Source of the DNA: Desulfobulbus alkaliphilus
GTDB taxonomy: Bacteria; Desulfobacterota; Desulfobulbia; Desulfobulbales; Desulfobulbaceae
Reading direction: 5' to 3'
NCBI RefSeq assembly: GCF_016918545.1
Contig: NZ_JAFFQC010000017.1
Location: 1 to 64,000, forward strand
Length of the DNA stretch: 64,000 nt
The position numbers and the translations under genes are program-made. This document shows, one piece after another, positions 15,963-25,741 of this stretch. Below the pieces are notes generated by a model that saw only the letters and a program-made list of their open reading frames with translations, did no database searches and had not been told where the DNA came from. Every line of letters starts with the position of its first letter. Position 1 is the stretch's first letter.

Positions 15963-16538
15963 TCATTTCTGGTGAGAAGAACGTTCCAGGCCACGGGCTT
16001 CGTCCATGAGAAAAAACAGATACTGTTCACTCTGGATAAGCTCATACAGGAGTCGGTCGCGGCGCCAGTACCAGTCGTGAATGTCAGCCCTGAACCGACG
16101 ACGGTAGTCCCTCGTCAGGGTTCGGTTCAGCCCCCTGTATTCTCTGCCGAAAAACCAGCTTTCCATGCTGTTCAGCTCCCGTCGTATTTGGTAGACTCTG
16201 TACGCAGCCCTGTTGTACCGATCAAAAAGAGGGTCTATCTCCGGTGGGCAGACATGCCGATACCGCCGGCCCCGCAGACCGGTTGTAAAAGCGTTTTCAA
16301 TCCTGCAGTAGTCCAGTAGGCCCTGGGCGTAACCCTGCAGATACAAGCCCCCATCGACGCGCATTCCATATCGGGCGCAGGCCTGCATGTGACGATCAAG
16401 TCGCTCGGGCGCCGGTAGACCGTCCCGCCCATCGGCCAGGCCGATACCGTACCAGTCACCCTGCCGGCATTGCTCAACGTTCAGAGTTGCGCATCCGCTC
16501 AATGCCATAACCACTGCAATGAGAACGAGGAACTTCAT
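15963..16538 (-). CDS. DUF2799 lipoprotein
   Basis: The 191-aa protein has a lipoprotein signal (MKFLVLIAVVMALSGC, lipobox LSGC, Cys 16). The mature part fits DUF2799: CRQGDWYGIGLADGRDG, repeated Y-x-x-G-Y-x-x-G-L elements (LYLQGYAQGLLDYC) and conserved Cys residues, ending in a charged helical tail. Proteins of this group are envelope lipoproteins of unknown function. A MITE begins 20 bp upstream of its start codon, so the promoter may lie within or beyond that insertion. Confidence 0.75.
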   Translation of the reverse strand: MKFLVLIAVVMALSGCATLNVEQCRQGDWYGIGLADGRDGLPAPERLDRHMQACARYGMRVDGGLYLQGYAQGLLDYCRIENAFTTGLRGRRYRHVCPPEIDPLFDRYNRAAYRVYQIRRELNSMESWFFGREYRGLNRTLTRDYRRRFRADIHDWYWRRDRLLYELIQSEQYLFFLMDEARGLERSSHQK

Positions 16539-16558
16539 GGCGTCTGCCCTCTGGTTAT

Positions 16559-16726
16559 CCTGAATCCGTGACAGCTGGACTCTTGATAATACCCTTCACC
16601 AGCCGCCCTTTGGGGCGTCCGTCCGCACGTCATCTTCATTGCCGGTAACCGTCCGATAAAGTGTACTTTAATCGAACGGTCACAGACAATAAAGCTGACG
16701 CACGGACGAACACTCACGGATCCAGG
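16559..16726 (+). mobile_element. MITE, 168-bp variant, TSD GTTAT
   Basis: Left end CCTGAATCCGTGA, right end TCACGGATCCAGG. Immediate flanks are GTTAT on both sides (16554-16558 and 16727-16731). This copy keeps the long central hairpin but has lost most of the AT-rich left part. It lies upstream of the DUF2799 lipoprotein. The stretch to 16901 has no gene. Confidence 0.87.
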
Positions 16727-16901
16727 GTTATTCTATCCGATCAACAATCAGGTATACTGTACCAAGCCTTGTCAACCAAGACAACCAAGAGCAATTGACA
16801 AAAACAAAAACGGCCAGACGATCCCGCGTTTCGGCATCTGACCATTGATGAACAGAGAGAGGTTTGCGGAGAGGGAAGATAAGGCTATGAAATTGTCCTT
16901 A

Positions 16902-17783
16902 TCAGGGTTTGACGGCTTTTTTCCCCGGCATCAGGATCTTGAATGCGGCCGGTTGCTCAAGGCTGAATTCCATTGCTTTACCACTGACAGGGTGCGTAAA
17001 GGCAAGAAAGGAGGATTGCAGCGCCATGCGGCGGAGAGGATCGGTTCTGGCCCCGTATTTTTTATCGCCGACCACCGGATGACCAAGATCGGCCAGATGC
17101 ACCCGAATCTGATTCTTGCGACTGGTCACCGGAATCACCTCAAGCAAGGCGTATTCCCCCTGGACCCGCACCACCCTGTATGCGGTTTCAGCGTACTTGC
17201 CGATACCCTTATCGGTGGCCACCGAGTAGACCCTGTGTATTTTCGATTCGCATAGACAGCTTTGGACTGTGCCGCTGCTTTGTTGCGGTACCCCCTCGAC
17301 AATGACCCGATAGCGGGTGCGGACATCCGGCCATGCTGCCAGCAGAGCACGCTGAGCCGTGTCAGTCTTGGCAAAAACAAGCAGACCGGAGGCCCCTTGA
17401 TCCAGGCGATGAACAAGGAATATCCGTTCTTTCCCGGCCCGATCCTTGAGGCATGCGGTCAACCTGTAGTATACGGTTTTCTCCCTTTCCGTGGCCGAGG
17501 CAATGGTCAGTAATCCAGCGGGTTTGTTGATGACCAGAATGTCTTCATCCTCGTAGACGATGGGCAGGCCGGGACAAGGGCGATACCTGCCGCTGGCTTC
17601 CTTTTCCGAGATAATGGTGATGGATGTACCGGGGGCGAGTTCCTGGTCGATGCGGGTCAGCGGCTGTTCCGCCTGGCGAACGGCTCGATATTTGAGTAAC
17701 TGCTTGATCTTGGTCCGCGAATAGCCGGCCTTGAGCAACACCGTCAGCAGGGTTGTCGCTTCCCGCACCTCTATTTTTTTCAC
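16902..17783 (-). CDS. RluA-family pseudouridine synthase
   Basis: The 293-aa protein starts with an S4-like RNA-binding region (LLKAGYSRTKIKQLLKYRAV), followed by the RluA catalytic domain: YEDEDILVINKPAGLLT, the active-site HRLDQGASGLLVFAKT with catalytic Asp, and the late ITSRKNQIRVHLADLGHPVVGDKKYG-type segment. It converts uridine to pseudouridine in rRNA or tRNA; which site cannot be told. GTG 17783 is chosen because GGAGAAACAG precedes it. An in-frame ATG at 17978 lies inside the REP-bearing repeat and would add about 65 residues translated from repeat DNA. Confidence 0.85.
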   Translation of the reverse strand: MKKIEVREATTLLTVLLKAGYSRTKIKQLLKYRAVRQAEQPLTRIDQELAPGTSITIISEKEASGRYRPCPGLPIVYEDEDILVINKPAGLLTIASATEREKTVYYRLTACLKDRAGKERIFLVHRLDQGASGLLVFAKTDTAQRALLAAWPDVRTRYRVIVEGVPQQSSGTVQSCLCESKIHRVYSVATDKGIGKYAETAYRVVRVQGEYALLEVIPVTSRKNQIRVHLADLGHPVVGDKKYGARTDPLRRMALQSSFLAFTHPVSGKAMEFSLEQPAAFKILMPGKKAVKP

Positions 17784-17836
17784 CTGTTTCTCCACTGCAG
17801 CCGAAGAAAGGCCATCCTTATCGTCGTTGAAAGATC

Positions 17837-18015
17837 GTAACCGTTCACCAGGCACGAGAGTTTGGTCGTTACCCCCGGCACTTCCCGTAGGAGCCCACCC
17901 CCGTGGGCGATAAAGCTGCTGAGAAAAGGAACGGGAATTCGCCCACAGGGGTGGGCTCCTACAAGGGGCTGTAACCATTCAGTACCTGCTCATCGTTTAT
18001 CAGGTGAATGGTTAC
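17837..18015. repeat. REP-pair element, copy 1
   Basis: The outer inverted ends GTAACCGTTCACCAG and CAGGTGAATGGTTAC enclose a 76-bp core (17887-17962). The core is GTAGGAGCCCACCCCCGTGG, a spacer and the inverted counterpart ending GTGGGCTCCTAC, i.e. two REP-like hairpins in opposite orientation, each with the GTAG tetranucleotide recognised by RAYT transposases. It fills the gap between the pseudouridine synthase and the histidine kinase. A nearly identical copy is at 20539-20717. Confidence 0.82.
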
Positions 18016-18050
18016 TCGGGCATCCGCCGCCGGCAACCGGTCGCTTCTTT

Positions 18051-19811
18051 TTATCCGTCAAGCACTGAACGGACACAGCGGGCCAGATCGGCCATGATCA
18101 CCGGTTTATTGAGAAATCCTTCGATTCCTAAGACCCTGGATTGACGACTGTCGAGCTGCTCACTGAATCCAGTGCAGATTATGACCTTGATATCAGGACG
18201 GATCTTTTTAATCTCCCGATAGAGTTGCAAACCGGTCATCTGGGGCATGGTCAGGTCGATAATCATCAGGTCAATACCATCAGCCAGATTCCGAAACGCT
18301 TCGAGGGCATCGTAACTGCTGATACGCACTGTCACCTTGTATCCCAGTCGCTCTAGCATGCTGGTGGTCACATCGGCAATGGATTTCTCGTCATCGACTA
18401 AAAGAATATGTTCGTTGCCGCGGGGCATGGGTTCCTCCGGATCATAGACCGGAAAAGCCTGGTCGGTAGTGAGTTCAACGACCGGTAAATACAGCGTAAA
18501 GATCGTGCCCTTGCCCGGTTTGCTTTCCACCCGGATCTCACCACCATAACCACGCAGGATGCCAAGGACAACCGCCAACCCGAGACCTGTCCCCTTGCCC
18601 CGAGGTTTGGTGGTGAAATAAGGATCAAATATTTGAGCCATGGTGGTCTGGTCCATTCCGTGGCCTGTATCCTCGACACTCAGCTTCTGGTACAAGCCGG
18701 GCGAAACGGAGGAACCTGCATTGAATTCGTCGATGTTCAGAGAAACCGTCTCCAAGCGAAGAATCAAACGGCCACCCTGTTTTTCCATGGCATGAAAAGC
18801 GTTGTTCACCAGGTTCATGATCACCTGATGCAACTGGCTGGCATCGGCCATCACCGGTGAAGATGTATCGGGAAGGTGACAAACGACCTCAATTGTGGTC
18901 GGCAGAGTTGGACCTACCAGTTGGACAACCTCGCGAACGACATCGGCAATAAAGACCGGCCTGATTTCCTGATCCACCTGCCGGCTGAAGGTGAGGATCT
19001 GCCTGACCAGGTCGCGGGCCCTTTTGGAAGCATCGACAATGCCCCGGCAGTGTCCCTGAATGGTTGGGTTATCCCTGTTTTCCACCAGCATCAGTTCGGC
19101 CCGACCCATGATTGGTGCGAGAATATTATTGAAATCATGGGCAATGCCGCCGGCAAGACTGCCAATGGCTTCGAGTTTCTGGGTATGGCGTAACTGTTTT
19201 TCAAAGGCTTTGTTCTCGTTTCTCAGCCGCACCTGTTCCGAAATGTCGATGACAGTGACGAACACCTTGCTCCAGGTCGATTCAAAACCGGCTGCGATCA
19301 CGGCCCGTCGTTCAACGGTCAGTACCGTCCCATCAAGCCTTCTGTTTTCCAGAATCAGTTCCGAACCTCCGTGCTGCTTGAGGTTGACGAGTTCATTTTT
19401 GAAAGAGAGCCGTTGATCTTCAGGCAGCACCGTGCTGAGCCGAGAAAGGTCGTCGGTCGCCCCGGCACCATACATTTTGAGCGCGGCCCTGTTGGCATCA
19501 AGAACACACGACAGCGCAACACAGCGGCTCAGACTTTCCGGATTGTCGGTGAAATACTGGTCTAAATCAGATATCTCCCGGCTCTCCAATGCATCGACAA
19601 AGGTTTTGACCGCGCTCAGATCCTCCTCCATCAGGGGGATCGGTGAGTGTTCAAAGAGCAGGCGGTACCGGGCCTCGGTGTCAGCCAATTCCTTGTATTT
19701 GCTATAAATAATATCCTTTTTACGTTGATTGAGCACCAGGAGCATCAGCAGCAGAATGCCCACCAAAAGCAGTCCGATCTCGGCTGAAAATAATGATAGC
19801 GCGGTATTCAT
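18051..19811 (-). CDS. Hybrid sensor histidine kinase with receiver domain
   Basis: The 586-aa protein has one N-terminal membrane helix (about 9-29) and no evident periplasmic domain, then a PAS-like sensor (about 45-190). HisKA follows with phospho-acceptor His in GGIAHDFNNILAPIMG, then HATPase_c with N box NLVNNAFHAM, G1 box VEDTGHGM and G2 box GKGTGLGLAVV. A C-terminal receiver begins HILLVDDEKS, with Asp in LMIIDLTMP and the Lys in FLNKP. The architecture is that of orphan hybrid kinases common in Deltaproteobacteria. The signal and output partner are unknown. Its start lies beside the repeat-rich 1-kb gap. Confidence 0.88.
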   Translation of the reverse strand: MNTALSLFSAEIGLLLVGILLLMLLVLNQRKKDIIYSKYKELADTEARYRLLFEHSPIPLMEEDLSAVKTFVDALESREISDLDQYFTDNPESLSRCVALSCVLDANRAALKMYGAGATDDLSRLSTVLPEDQRLSFKNELVNLKQHGGSELILENRRLDGTVLTVERRAVIAAGFESTWSKVFVTVIDISEQVRLRNENKAFEKQLRHTQKLEAIGSLAGGIAHDFNNILAPIMGRAELMLVENRDNPTIQGHCRGIVDASKRARDLVRQILTFSRQVDQEIRPVFIADVVREVVQLVGPTLPTTIEVVCHLPDTSSPVMADASQLHQVIMNLVNNAFHAMEKQGGRLILRLETVSLNIDEFNAGSSVSPGLYQKLSVEDTGHGMDQTTMAQIFDPYFTTKPRGKGTGLGLAVVLGILRGYGGEIRVESKPGKGTIFTLYLPVVELTTDQAFPVYDPEEPMPRGNEHILLVDDEKSIADVTTSMLERLGYKVTVRISSYDALEAFRNLADGIDLMIIDLTMPQMTGLQLYREIKKIRPDIKVIICTGFSEQLDSRQSRVLGIEGFLNKPVIMADLARCVRSVLDG

Positions 19812-19990
19812 GGTTTTACCTCATCCCTCCTGATGCGAACTCAAGATGGGCAAGGTGCTCGGCCAGGTTTTGCGAAAATTCATCCATTGCTGACAGCTCC
19901 CGGAATAGGACCGTGGAGACCACGGATGATTGCCTTGCAGAAAAAAGTCAGGAAAACTGACTGCTGTGTGCAAGGGCAGGAAAACAAGAA

Positions 19991-20207
19991 CCTGAATCCG
20001 TGAGCGTTCGTCCGTGCGTCAGCTTCGTTGTTCGTGGCCGTTCGATTAAAGTACACTTTATCGGACGGTTACGGGCAATGAAGATGGCGTGCGGACGGAT
20101 GCCCCGAAGGGCGGCTGGTGAAATTTAGTACCAAGGATTCCGCTCCAATTAAAACATGATTACAGCAAGATAATATAAAACAAGAGTCCAAACGTCACGG
20201 ATTCAGG
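19991..20207 (-). mobile_element. MITE, long form, 217 bp, TSD AAGAA
   Basis: Both perfect 13-bp ends are present (CCTGAATCCGTGA and its complement), flanked on both sides by AAGAA (19986-19990 and 20208-20212). In this orientation the central hairpin comes first and the AT-rich part second, i.e. the element is inverted relative to the copy at 2.9 kb. It opens the 19.8-20.9 kb gene-free stretch, which otherwise contains only repeats. Confidence 0.9.
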
Positions 20208-20292
20208 AAGAAGAGAAAAAACAGTATAATTACTTGTTTATTGTAGGGTCTGGCTTTTGGATTTGTCAAAAAAAAACATCGGTTACCAGAAA

Positions 20293-20348
20293 CCTGGATC
20301 CGTGCGTGTCATATACCCAAAAAAGCGTCCAGCCGTCACGGATTCAGG
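20293..20348 (-). mobile_element. Mini-MITE, 56 bp, TSD AGAAA
   Basis: Left end CCTGGATCCGTG, right end GTCACGGATTCAGG, with only about 30 bp between, including CGTCCAGCC of the family's subterminal sequence. Perfect flanking duplication AGAAA (20288-20292 and 20349-20353) shows that this very short form can itself be inserted. Confidence 0.82.
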
Positions 20349-20538
20349 AGAAAGACAGCAGAAGGTGTTGCCGTTACAAGCCTTGTCTGTTGGAAAATTT
20401 TCTTTTGACACCAATATGTTCACGATCATATCACCTCCTCTGCATCTTCTCAACACTGCCTGGTGCACAATGGCAACCGGATTCAGTGTCCAGACCATGT
20501 GCTCGCTTGTGTCTGCATCTGGTGAACGTTCTTGAAAT

Positions 20539-20717
20539 ATAATCATTCACTGGGCACGAGAGTTTGGTCGTTACTCCCGGGTCCTTCCCGTAGGAGCCCA
20601 CCCCCGTGGGCGATAAAGCTGCTGAGAAAAGAAAGGGGAATTCGCCCACGGGGGTGGGCTCCTACAAGGAGGGTAACCATTCAGTACCTGCTCAACGTAT
20701 ATCTGGTGAACGGTTAC
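20539..20717. repeat. REP-pair element, copy 2
   Basis: Second copy of the element at 17837-18015, with the same core GTAGGAGCCCACCC...GTGGGCTCCTAC (20590-20665) and right end CTGGTGAACGGTTAC. The left end is degenerate (AATCATTCACTGGGCACGAG). CTTGAAATA occurs directly on both sides (20531-20539 and 20718-20726), within a longer imperfect direct repeat that begins ATCTGGTGAACG on each side. Either target duplication or recombination between repeats could explain this. Confidence 0.8.
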
Positions 20718-20809
20718 CTTGAAATAATGAAAATATTGACAGGGCTCCCCACTGTGTGCCAAGACAAGGAGCTTGTTGACGACGTCGTACGCCATCCATC
20801 AATCCAGGA

Positions 20810-20866
20810 CCTGAATCCGTGATGGCTGGCCTGCAGTTTGAAGTATATGACACGCACGGATCCGGG
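20810..20866 (+). mobile_element. Mini-MITE, 57 bp, TSD CAGGA
   Basis: Left end CCTGAATCCGTGATGGCTGG, right end GCACGGATCCGGG, with direct flanks CAGGA (20805-20809 and 20867-20871). The right-hand duplication forms part of the CAGGAGG ribosome site of the 5-oxoprolinase gene that starts at 20884. Confidence 0.82.
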
Positions 20867-20883
20867 CAGGAGGTAGCCAACGC

Positions 20884-23800
20884 ATGGAGACAACCACACA
20901 GAGGCTCTGGCAATTCTGGATTGATCGGGGGGGCACCTTTACCGATGTGGTCGGCAAACGGCCCGATGCCACCCTGGTCACCTGCAAACTGCTCTCGGAA
21001 AATCCGGAGCAGTACCCGGATGCCGCTCTCCATGGTATCCGCACCCTGTTGGGGGTGCACCGAGATGCTCCCATTCCATCGGAACAAATTGAGTCGGTTA
21101 AAATGGGCACCACCGTGGCAACCAATGCCCTGCTGGAACGTACAGGCGAGCCGACCCTGCTGGCAATCACCCGGGGATTTGGCGATGCCCTGCGTATTGG
21201 CTACCAGAACCGTCCTGACCTCTTTGCCCGCCACATCATACTCCCGGAGATGCTCTACTCTCGAGTCATGGAGGTGGAGGAACGCCTTGATGCCGAAGGT
21301 ACGGTGATCATTCCGCTTGACGAAAAACAGGCCAAGCGTGATCTGCAGGCCGCCTTTGCTGCCGGCCTGCGCTCGGTGGCTGTGGTCCTCATGCACGGCT
21401 TCCGATTTCCTCATCACGAAATTCGCCTGGCTGCGCTGGCCACAGCCATCGGCTTTACCCAGGTTTCGGTCAGCCATCGGGTAAGTCCTCTGATCAAGCT
21501 AATTGCCCGTGGGGACACCACGGTGGTTGATGCCTATCTGTCCCCTATCCTCCGCCGCTATGTCAACCAGGTGGCGGGACAGCTCAGTGATGGCGTCCGC
21601 AAGACCCGGCTGATGTTCATGCAGTCCAATGGTGGCCTCACCGATGCCGCCCTTTTCCGTGGCAAGGACTCGGTGCTCTCCGGTCCTGCCGGTGGCGTGG
21701 TCGGCATGGTGCGTACCGCCGCGATGAGCGGCTTGACTCGATTGATTGGCTTTGACATGGGTGGAACCTCCACCGACGTCACCCACTACGACGGTGCCTT
21801 CGAGCGCAGTTTTGAAACTCCCGTGGCCGGAATCCGGATGCGGGCGCCGATGATGCAAATCCACACCGTGGCCGCCGGAGGGGGATCGATCCTCCATTTC
21901 CAGTCCGGCCGCTATCAGGTGGGGCCCGACTCGGCTGGCGCCAATCCCGGTCCGGCCTGTTATCGGCGCAACGGTCCCCTGACTGTCACCGACTGCAACC
22001 TGCTCCTAGGTCGCATTCAGGCTGATTTTTTCCCCAAGGTGTTTGGTCCTCAGGGAAATCAACCATTGGATCTGGCTGTTGTTCAAGAAAAATTTAGCGA
22101 ATTGGCCGAGGTGATCGGTGCGGCTAACGGCACCCCGCCGCCGTCAACGGAAGAGGTCGCCGAGGGTTTTCTCCGTATTGCCGTTGAAAACATGGCCAAT
22201 GCCATCAAAAAGATCTCAGTGCAGCGAGGGTACGATGTGACCGGTTATACCCTGCAGTGCTTCGGCGGCGCCGGCGGGCAGCATGCCTGCCGGGTTGCGG
22301 ATGCCCTGGGTATCCGCCAGATTTTTCTCCATCCCCTGGCTGGGGTTCTTTCCGCTTACGGCATGGGCCTGGCCGATATCCGTGCCCTGCGTGAGCAGCA
22401 GATCGAGCAGCCATTCGACCATCCCGATCTCGATGCCCTGCTTGCTGCCGCTGTCAAGCCAATGCAAGCCGAAACCGAGGCCGAGGTCCGCCATCAAGGG
22501 GTCCCGGAAGAAGCGATCACCACCTATACAGCTGTGCACCTCCGCTATACCGGAACAGATACAGCGCTGGCCGTTGCCCTCGACAGTCCAGCGAAAATGC
22601 AACTGGCCTTTGAAGAGGCCCATCGTCGCTGCTTTGGTTTTATCTCCGCGGATCGCGCTCTCATGGTCGAAGCCCTGGTGGTTGAGACCGTCGGCTGCAC
22701 TGAATCCCTGATCGACCCGGAGCTTCCTCTGCAGACTTCGCTGCCGATAGCAGACGATACCATTGTCCTCTGGCTCGACGGTAGAGCAGTACCCGCACCA
22801 CTGTTTCTTCGTCAACAACTTCTGCCGGGCCAGCGACTCAAGGGTCCGGCGCTCATTATCGATCCCACCGGTACCGTGGTGCTGGACCAGGGCTGGGAAG
22901 CGGATTGCAACAGCCGCAATCATCTTCTGCTCCGTCGTTGCCGGTTGCAAAAAGCCGCTGCACCCGCTGACACCAGGCCTGATCCGGTCCTGCTTGAGGT
23001 CTTCAGCAATCTGTTCATGTCCATTGCCGAGCAGATGGGGGTCACTCTGGCCAAGACCGCCCACTCGGTCAATATCAAGGAACGTCTCGATTTTTCCTGC
23101 GCCCTGTTCGATCATCAGGGCAACCTGGTGGCCAACGCTCCCCACGTACCGGTTCACCTGGGCTCCATGGGTGAATCGGTGCGGGCGATCCTTCGTGATA
23201 ACCGAGCCCGAATGCGGCCCGGCGATGTGTTCATGCAGAATGCGCCCTACAACGGCGGGACCCACCTCCCTGATGTCACCGTCATCACCCCCTGCTGGGA
23301 TCAGACCGGCCAGGAGGTTCTCTTCCTGGTCGGTTCCCGTGGCCATCACGCCGACATTGGCGGCCGAACTCCCGGTTCCTCGCCGCCGGACAGCAATCGC
23401 ATCGAAGAAGAAGGGATTGTCATCGATAACTGGCTGCTGGTCGAGCAGGGGCAACTTCGCGATCAGGCCACTCGTGAACTGCTTGCCTCCGGGCCCTGGC
23501 CCTGCCGTCACATCGAGCAGAACCTGGCCGACCTCACTGCCCAGATCGCTGCCAATGAAACCGGGCGCCGCGAGTTGCAGCGTCTGGTCAACCACTTCGG
23601 CCTTGAAATCATCCGGGCCTACATGGGCCATGTCCAGGATAATGCAGAGCAAGCAGTGCAACAGGTTCTGGCCGCCCTGCGGGATGGCAGCTTCATCTAT
23701 CCCATGGATGACGGCAGTCGCATCCAGGTCCGTATAGCGGTGGACCGGAAGGCTCGGCAGGCTGTGATTGATTTCAGCGGTACATCCCGACAGCATCCGG

Positions 23801-24516
23801 GCAACCGCAATGCCCCCCGGGCCGTATGCCGGGCCGCGGTGCTGTATGTGTTCCGCACCCTGGTCAACACTGAGATCCCTTTGAATGAGGGCTGTCTGAA
23901 GCCGTTGCGCATTGTCATTCCTGAAGGGTCAATGCTCAATCCCCGCTACCCCGCGGCTGTTATTGCCGGTAATACCGAAGTGTCGCAGGCAATCACTGAC
24001 TGCCTGTACGGGGCTCTCGGGCTGCTCGCCTCCTCCCAGGGCACGATGAATAATTTCCTCTATGGCAATGCCAGATACCAGAACTACGAAACCATCTGCG
24101 GCGGCACCGGTGCCGGGCCCGACCATCACGGTACCAGCGCGGTCCACAGCCATATGACCAACACCCGTATGACCGATCCGGAGGTTCTGGAATTGCGATT
24201 TCCGGTGCGGGTGGAGGAATTCAGTATCCGCCGCGGTTCCGGAGGGCAAGGGCGCTATCGGGGCGGTAATGGGGTGGTGCGCCGGGTGCGTTTTCTTGCT
24301 TCCATGACCGCCACTATTCTCTCCTCCCACAGGGTGACCGAACCTTATGGCCTAGTGGGAGGGAAGCCCGGCCTGCGGGGCCGCAACGCTGTATTCCGCC
24401 AGGCAACCCGGCAATACATCGAACTGCAGGGTAATGACGAGGTAGCCATGGAACCCGGTGACATCTTCATTATCGAAACACCCGGAGGAGGCGGTTTCGG
24501 ATGTCCTCAATCATGA
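20884..24516 (+). CDS. 5-Oxoprolinase (ATP-hydrolysing), fused HyuA-HyuB form
   Basis: The 1210-aa protein joins both halves of the hydantoinase/oxoprolinase family. Residues about 10-690 form the HyuA part, opening with [13 protein letters not shown] and containing [20 protein letters not shown] and the phosphate-binding [12 protein letters not shown]. Residues about 700-1205 form HyuB, with [42 protein letters not shown] and [28 protein letters not shown]. Single-chain enzymes of this size cleave 5-oxoproline to glutamate with ATP. The gene stands alone; a truncated transporter follows. CAGGAGG 10 nt before ATG overlaps the target duplication of a mini-MITE. Confidence 0.92.
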   Translation: METTTQRLWQFWIDRGGTFTDVVGKRPDATLVTCKLLSENPEQYPDAALHGIRTLLGVHRDAPIPSEQIESVKMGTTVATNALLERTGEPTLLAITRGFGDALRIGYQNRPDLFARHIILPEMLYSRVMEVEERLDAEGTVIIPLDEKQAKRDLQAAFAAGLRSVAVVLMHGFRFPHHEIRLAALATAIGFTQVSVSHRVSPLIKLIARGDTTVVDAYLSPILRRYVNQVAGQLSDGVRKTRLMFMQSNGGLTDAALFRGKDSVLSGPAGGVVGMVRTAAMSGLTRLIGFDMGGTSTDVTHYDGAFERSFETPVAGIRMRAPMMQIHTVAAGGGSILHFQSGRYQVGPDSAGANPGPACYRRNGPLTVTDCNLLLGRIQADFFPKVFGPQGNQPLDLAVVQEKFSELAEVIGAANGTPPPSTEEVAEGFLRIAVENMANAIKKISVQRGYDVTGYTLQCFGGAGGQHACRVADALGIRQIFLHPLAGVLSAYGMGLADIRALREQQIEQPFDHPDLDALLAAAVKPMQAETEAEVRHQGVPEEAITTYTAVHLRYTGTDTALAVALDSPAKMQLAFEEAHRRCFGFISADRALMVEALVVETVGCTESLIDPELPLQTSLPIADDTIVLWLDGRAVPAPLFLRQQLLPGQRLKGPALIIDPTGTVVLDQGWEADCNSRNHLLLRRCRLQKAAAPADTRPDPVLLEVFSNLFMSIAEQMGVTLAKTAHSVNIKERLDFSCALFDHQGNLVANAPHVPVHLGSMGESVRAILRDNRARMRPGDVFMQNAPYNGGTHLPDVTVITPCWDQTGQEVLFLVGSRGHHADIGGRTPGSSPPDSNRIEEEGIVIDNWLLVEQGQLRDQATRELLASGPWPCRHIEQNLADLTAQIAANETGRRELQRLVNHFGLEIIRAYMGHVQDNAEQAVQQVLAALRDGSFIYPMDDGSRIQVRIAVDRKARQAVIDFSGTSRQHPGNRNAPRAVCRAAVLYVFRTLVNTEIPLNEGCLKPLRIVIPEGSMLNPRYPAAVIAGNTEVSQAITDCLYGALGLLASSQGTMNNFLYGNARYQNYETICGGTGAGPDHHGTSAVHSHMTNTRMTDPEVLELRFPVRVEEFSIRRGSGGQGRYRGGNGVVRRVRFLASMTATILSSHRVTEPYGLVGGKPGLRGRNAVFRQATRQYIELQGNDEVAMEPGDIFIIETPGGGGFGCPQS

Positions 24517-24582
24517 TTGTCGGATTTTTTGTCCTCTTGTGCGACCAATGACGACTTTCGAACCTGCGCTTCTCTGTCTCCC

Positions 24583-24711
24583 ATGAACCGCCCCCTGCCC
24601 TTTCACTACGGCTGGTTGATCGTTATTTCCGGAACACTGGGCAGTTTCGCCTGTATCGGTCTGGCCCACTTCGCCCTGGGCATGCTGCTGCCGGCCATGG
24701 GCGAAGAAAAT
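24583..24711 (+). pseudogene. MFS transporter remnant (N-terminus only)
   Basis: From ATG 24583 the reading MNRPLPFHYGWLIVISGTLG, then SFACIGLAHFALGMLLPAMGEE, matches the first transmembrane helix and A-motif region of a YbfB/CynX-like MFS permease of about 400 aa. Homology stops near 24711; the frame ends at 24768 in unrelated sequence, and 20 bp further a MITE right end (24788-24804) appears. At least 340 codons are missing. Deletion or repeat-mediated recombination is the likely cause. It directly follows 5-oxoprolinase and may once have been its transporter. Confidence 0.7.
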
Positions 24712-24787
24712 AGCCGGATGAACAGTGAAATGTTATGTGGACAACCATCAGGAATTCTTATATATTGAGTGAGTTAACGGTTCAATA

Positions 24788-24804
24788 ACGCTCACGGATC
24801 CAGG
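24788..24804 (+). repeat. MITE right-end fragment
   Basis: ACGCTCACGGATCCAGG is the right terminus of the 13-bp ITR family, without the rest of the element. It marks the break at the end of the MFS remnant. Confidence 0.6.
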
Positions 24805-24862
24805 TGTTATCCTGCACAGATATCCAGCAACAAAAGACAGCAACCATTCAACCTGAAGACAT

Positions 24863-25654
24863 ATGAACCAGTCGCAGTTCCACCCGTCACCCGGACACCC
24901 TTTGCTCATTCTCTTCCTTCTGACTTTCCTGTTTACCGTTGCCCCCTCTTCTTCCTGGTGCAGTCCACCGACAAATCCACGGCTGGAGACCATTCTGGCC
25001 AGTACCTGGGAAAACATCAGGAAGGATCTTCACCAAAACGGTTTTTCCGCTGGCCAGCCCATCTTCATCCGCATCTTCAAACTGCCGGGCACGCTTGAAC
25101 TATGGATGGATAAGGGCCAGAATTTTGAACTGTTTAAAACCTATCGAATCTGCAGCTATTCCGGCTTTCCCGGTCCAAAGCGCAACCAGGGCGACTGGCA
25201 GGCTCCCGAGGGGTTTTATAGTGTTTCTGCTGAGCAGATGAACCCTAATTCGAGCTTTCATCTTTCCTTCGACATCGGGTACCCGAATGCCTTCGACACT
25301 CATCGAAACAGAACCGGCAGTTTAATCATGGTCCATGGTGAATGCCGTTCCGTGGGATGTTTTGCCATGAGCAATCACCGCATCGAAGAAATATACCTGT
25401 TGGCGCATGAAGCACTGAGGCAGGGGCAGGAACAGTTCAGTGTCCACATTTTTCCTTTTCCACTTACCGCGGATAATTTGCAGAAATATGCTGCGTCACC
25501 CTGGATCGGATTCTGGAAGTCCCTGGAACCGGGATTCAGTGCCTTTGAAAACTCCCGCCAGGTACCGAAGGTGTTGGTGGAAAACGGTGAATATGTGATC
25601 GTACCCCGCGCCTCGCAATGGGCGATGACCCCATCATCGGGCCGTAAACGCTAA
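24863..25654 (+). CDS. YafK-like L,D-transpeptidase-fold protein
   Basis: The 263-aa protein has a signal peptide or anchor at residues about 12-32 (PLLILFLLTFLFTVAPSSSW) and a YkuD catalytic domain at about 55-190. The active-site motif is HGECRSVGCFAM, giving HGxxxSxGC with catalytic Cys. The segment FPGPKRNQGDWQAPEGFYSV is typical of the YafK branch. In E. coli the YafK homologue (DpaA) detaches Braun lipoprotein from peptidoglycan rather than forming 3-3 crosslinks. A peptidoglycan role in the periplasm is firm; the exact reaction is inferred. Confidence 0.85.
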   Translation: MNQSQFHPSPGHPLLILFLLTFLFTVAPSSSWCSPPTNPRLETILASTWENIRKDLHQNGFSAGQPIFIRIFKLPGTLELWMDKGQNFELFKTYRICSYSGFPGPKRNQGDWQAPEGFYSVSAEQMNPNSSFHLSFDIGYPNAFDTHRNRTGSLIMVHGECRSVGCFAMSNHRIEEIYLLAHEALRQGQEQFSVHIFPFPLTADNLQKYAASPWIGFWKSLEPGFSAFENSRQVPKVLVENGEYVIVPRASQWAMTPSSGRKR

Positions 25655-25688
25655 CCAGTGTCCCTTCAGAAACAGCTTTCTTCCCCCT

Positions 25689-25741
25689 CCTGAATCCATG
25701 ACGGCTGGACTTCTTTAGACATATCTTGCTGTAATCATATT
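25689..25741 (+). repeat. MITE left-end fragment
   Basis: Left end CCTGAATCCATGACGGCTGG and the adjoining AT-rich part (ATATCTTGCTGTAATCATAT) are present; the element then stops where a full inverted copy begins at 25742. The full copy appears to have inserted into this older one. Confidence 0.7.

Noticed and set aside
17784..17978. N-terminal extension of the pseudouridine synthase
   Set aside because: The extra residues are translated from the REP-pair element; a GTG with a good ribosome site lies at 17783.
20234..20542. 102-aa frame in the repeat island
   Set aside because: It crosses a mini-MITE and has no ribosome site or recognisable protein features.
19991..20866. CRISPR array suggested by clustered repeats
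   Set aside because: The repeats are inverted, unequal in length and carry flanking duplications; there are no regular spacers or cas genes.
22216..23796. 526-aa minus-strand frame inside 5-oxoprolinase
   Set aside because: Shadow of the strongly conserved plus-strand gene; no recognisable domain.
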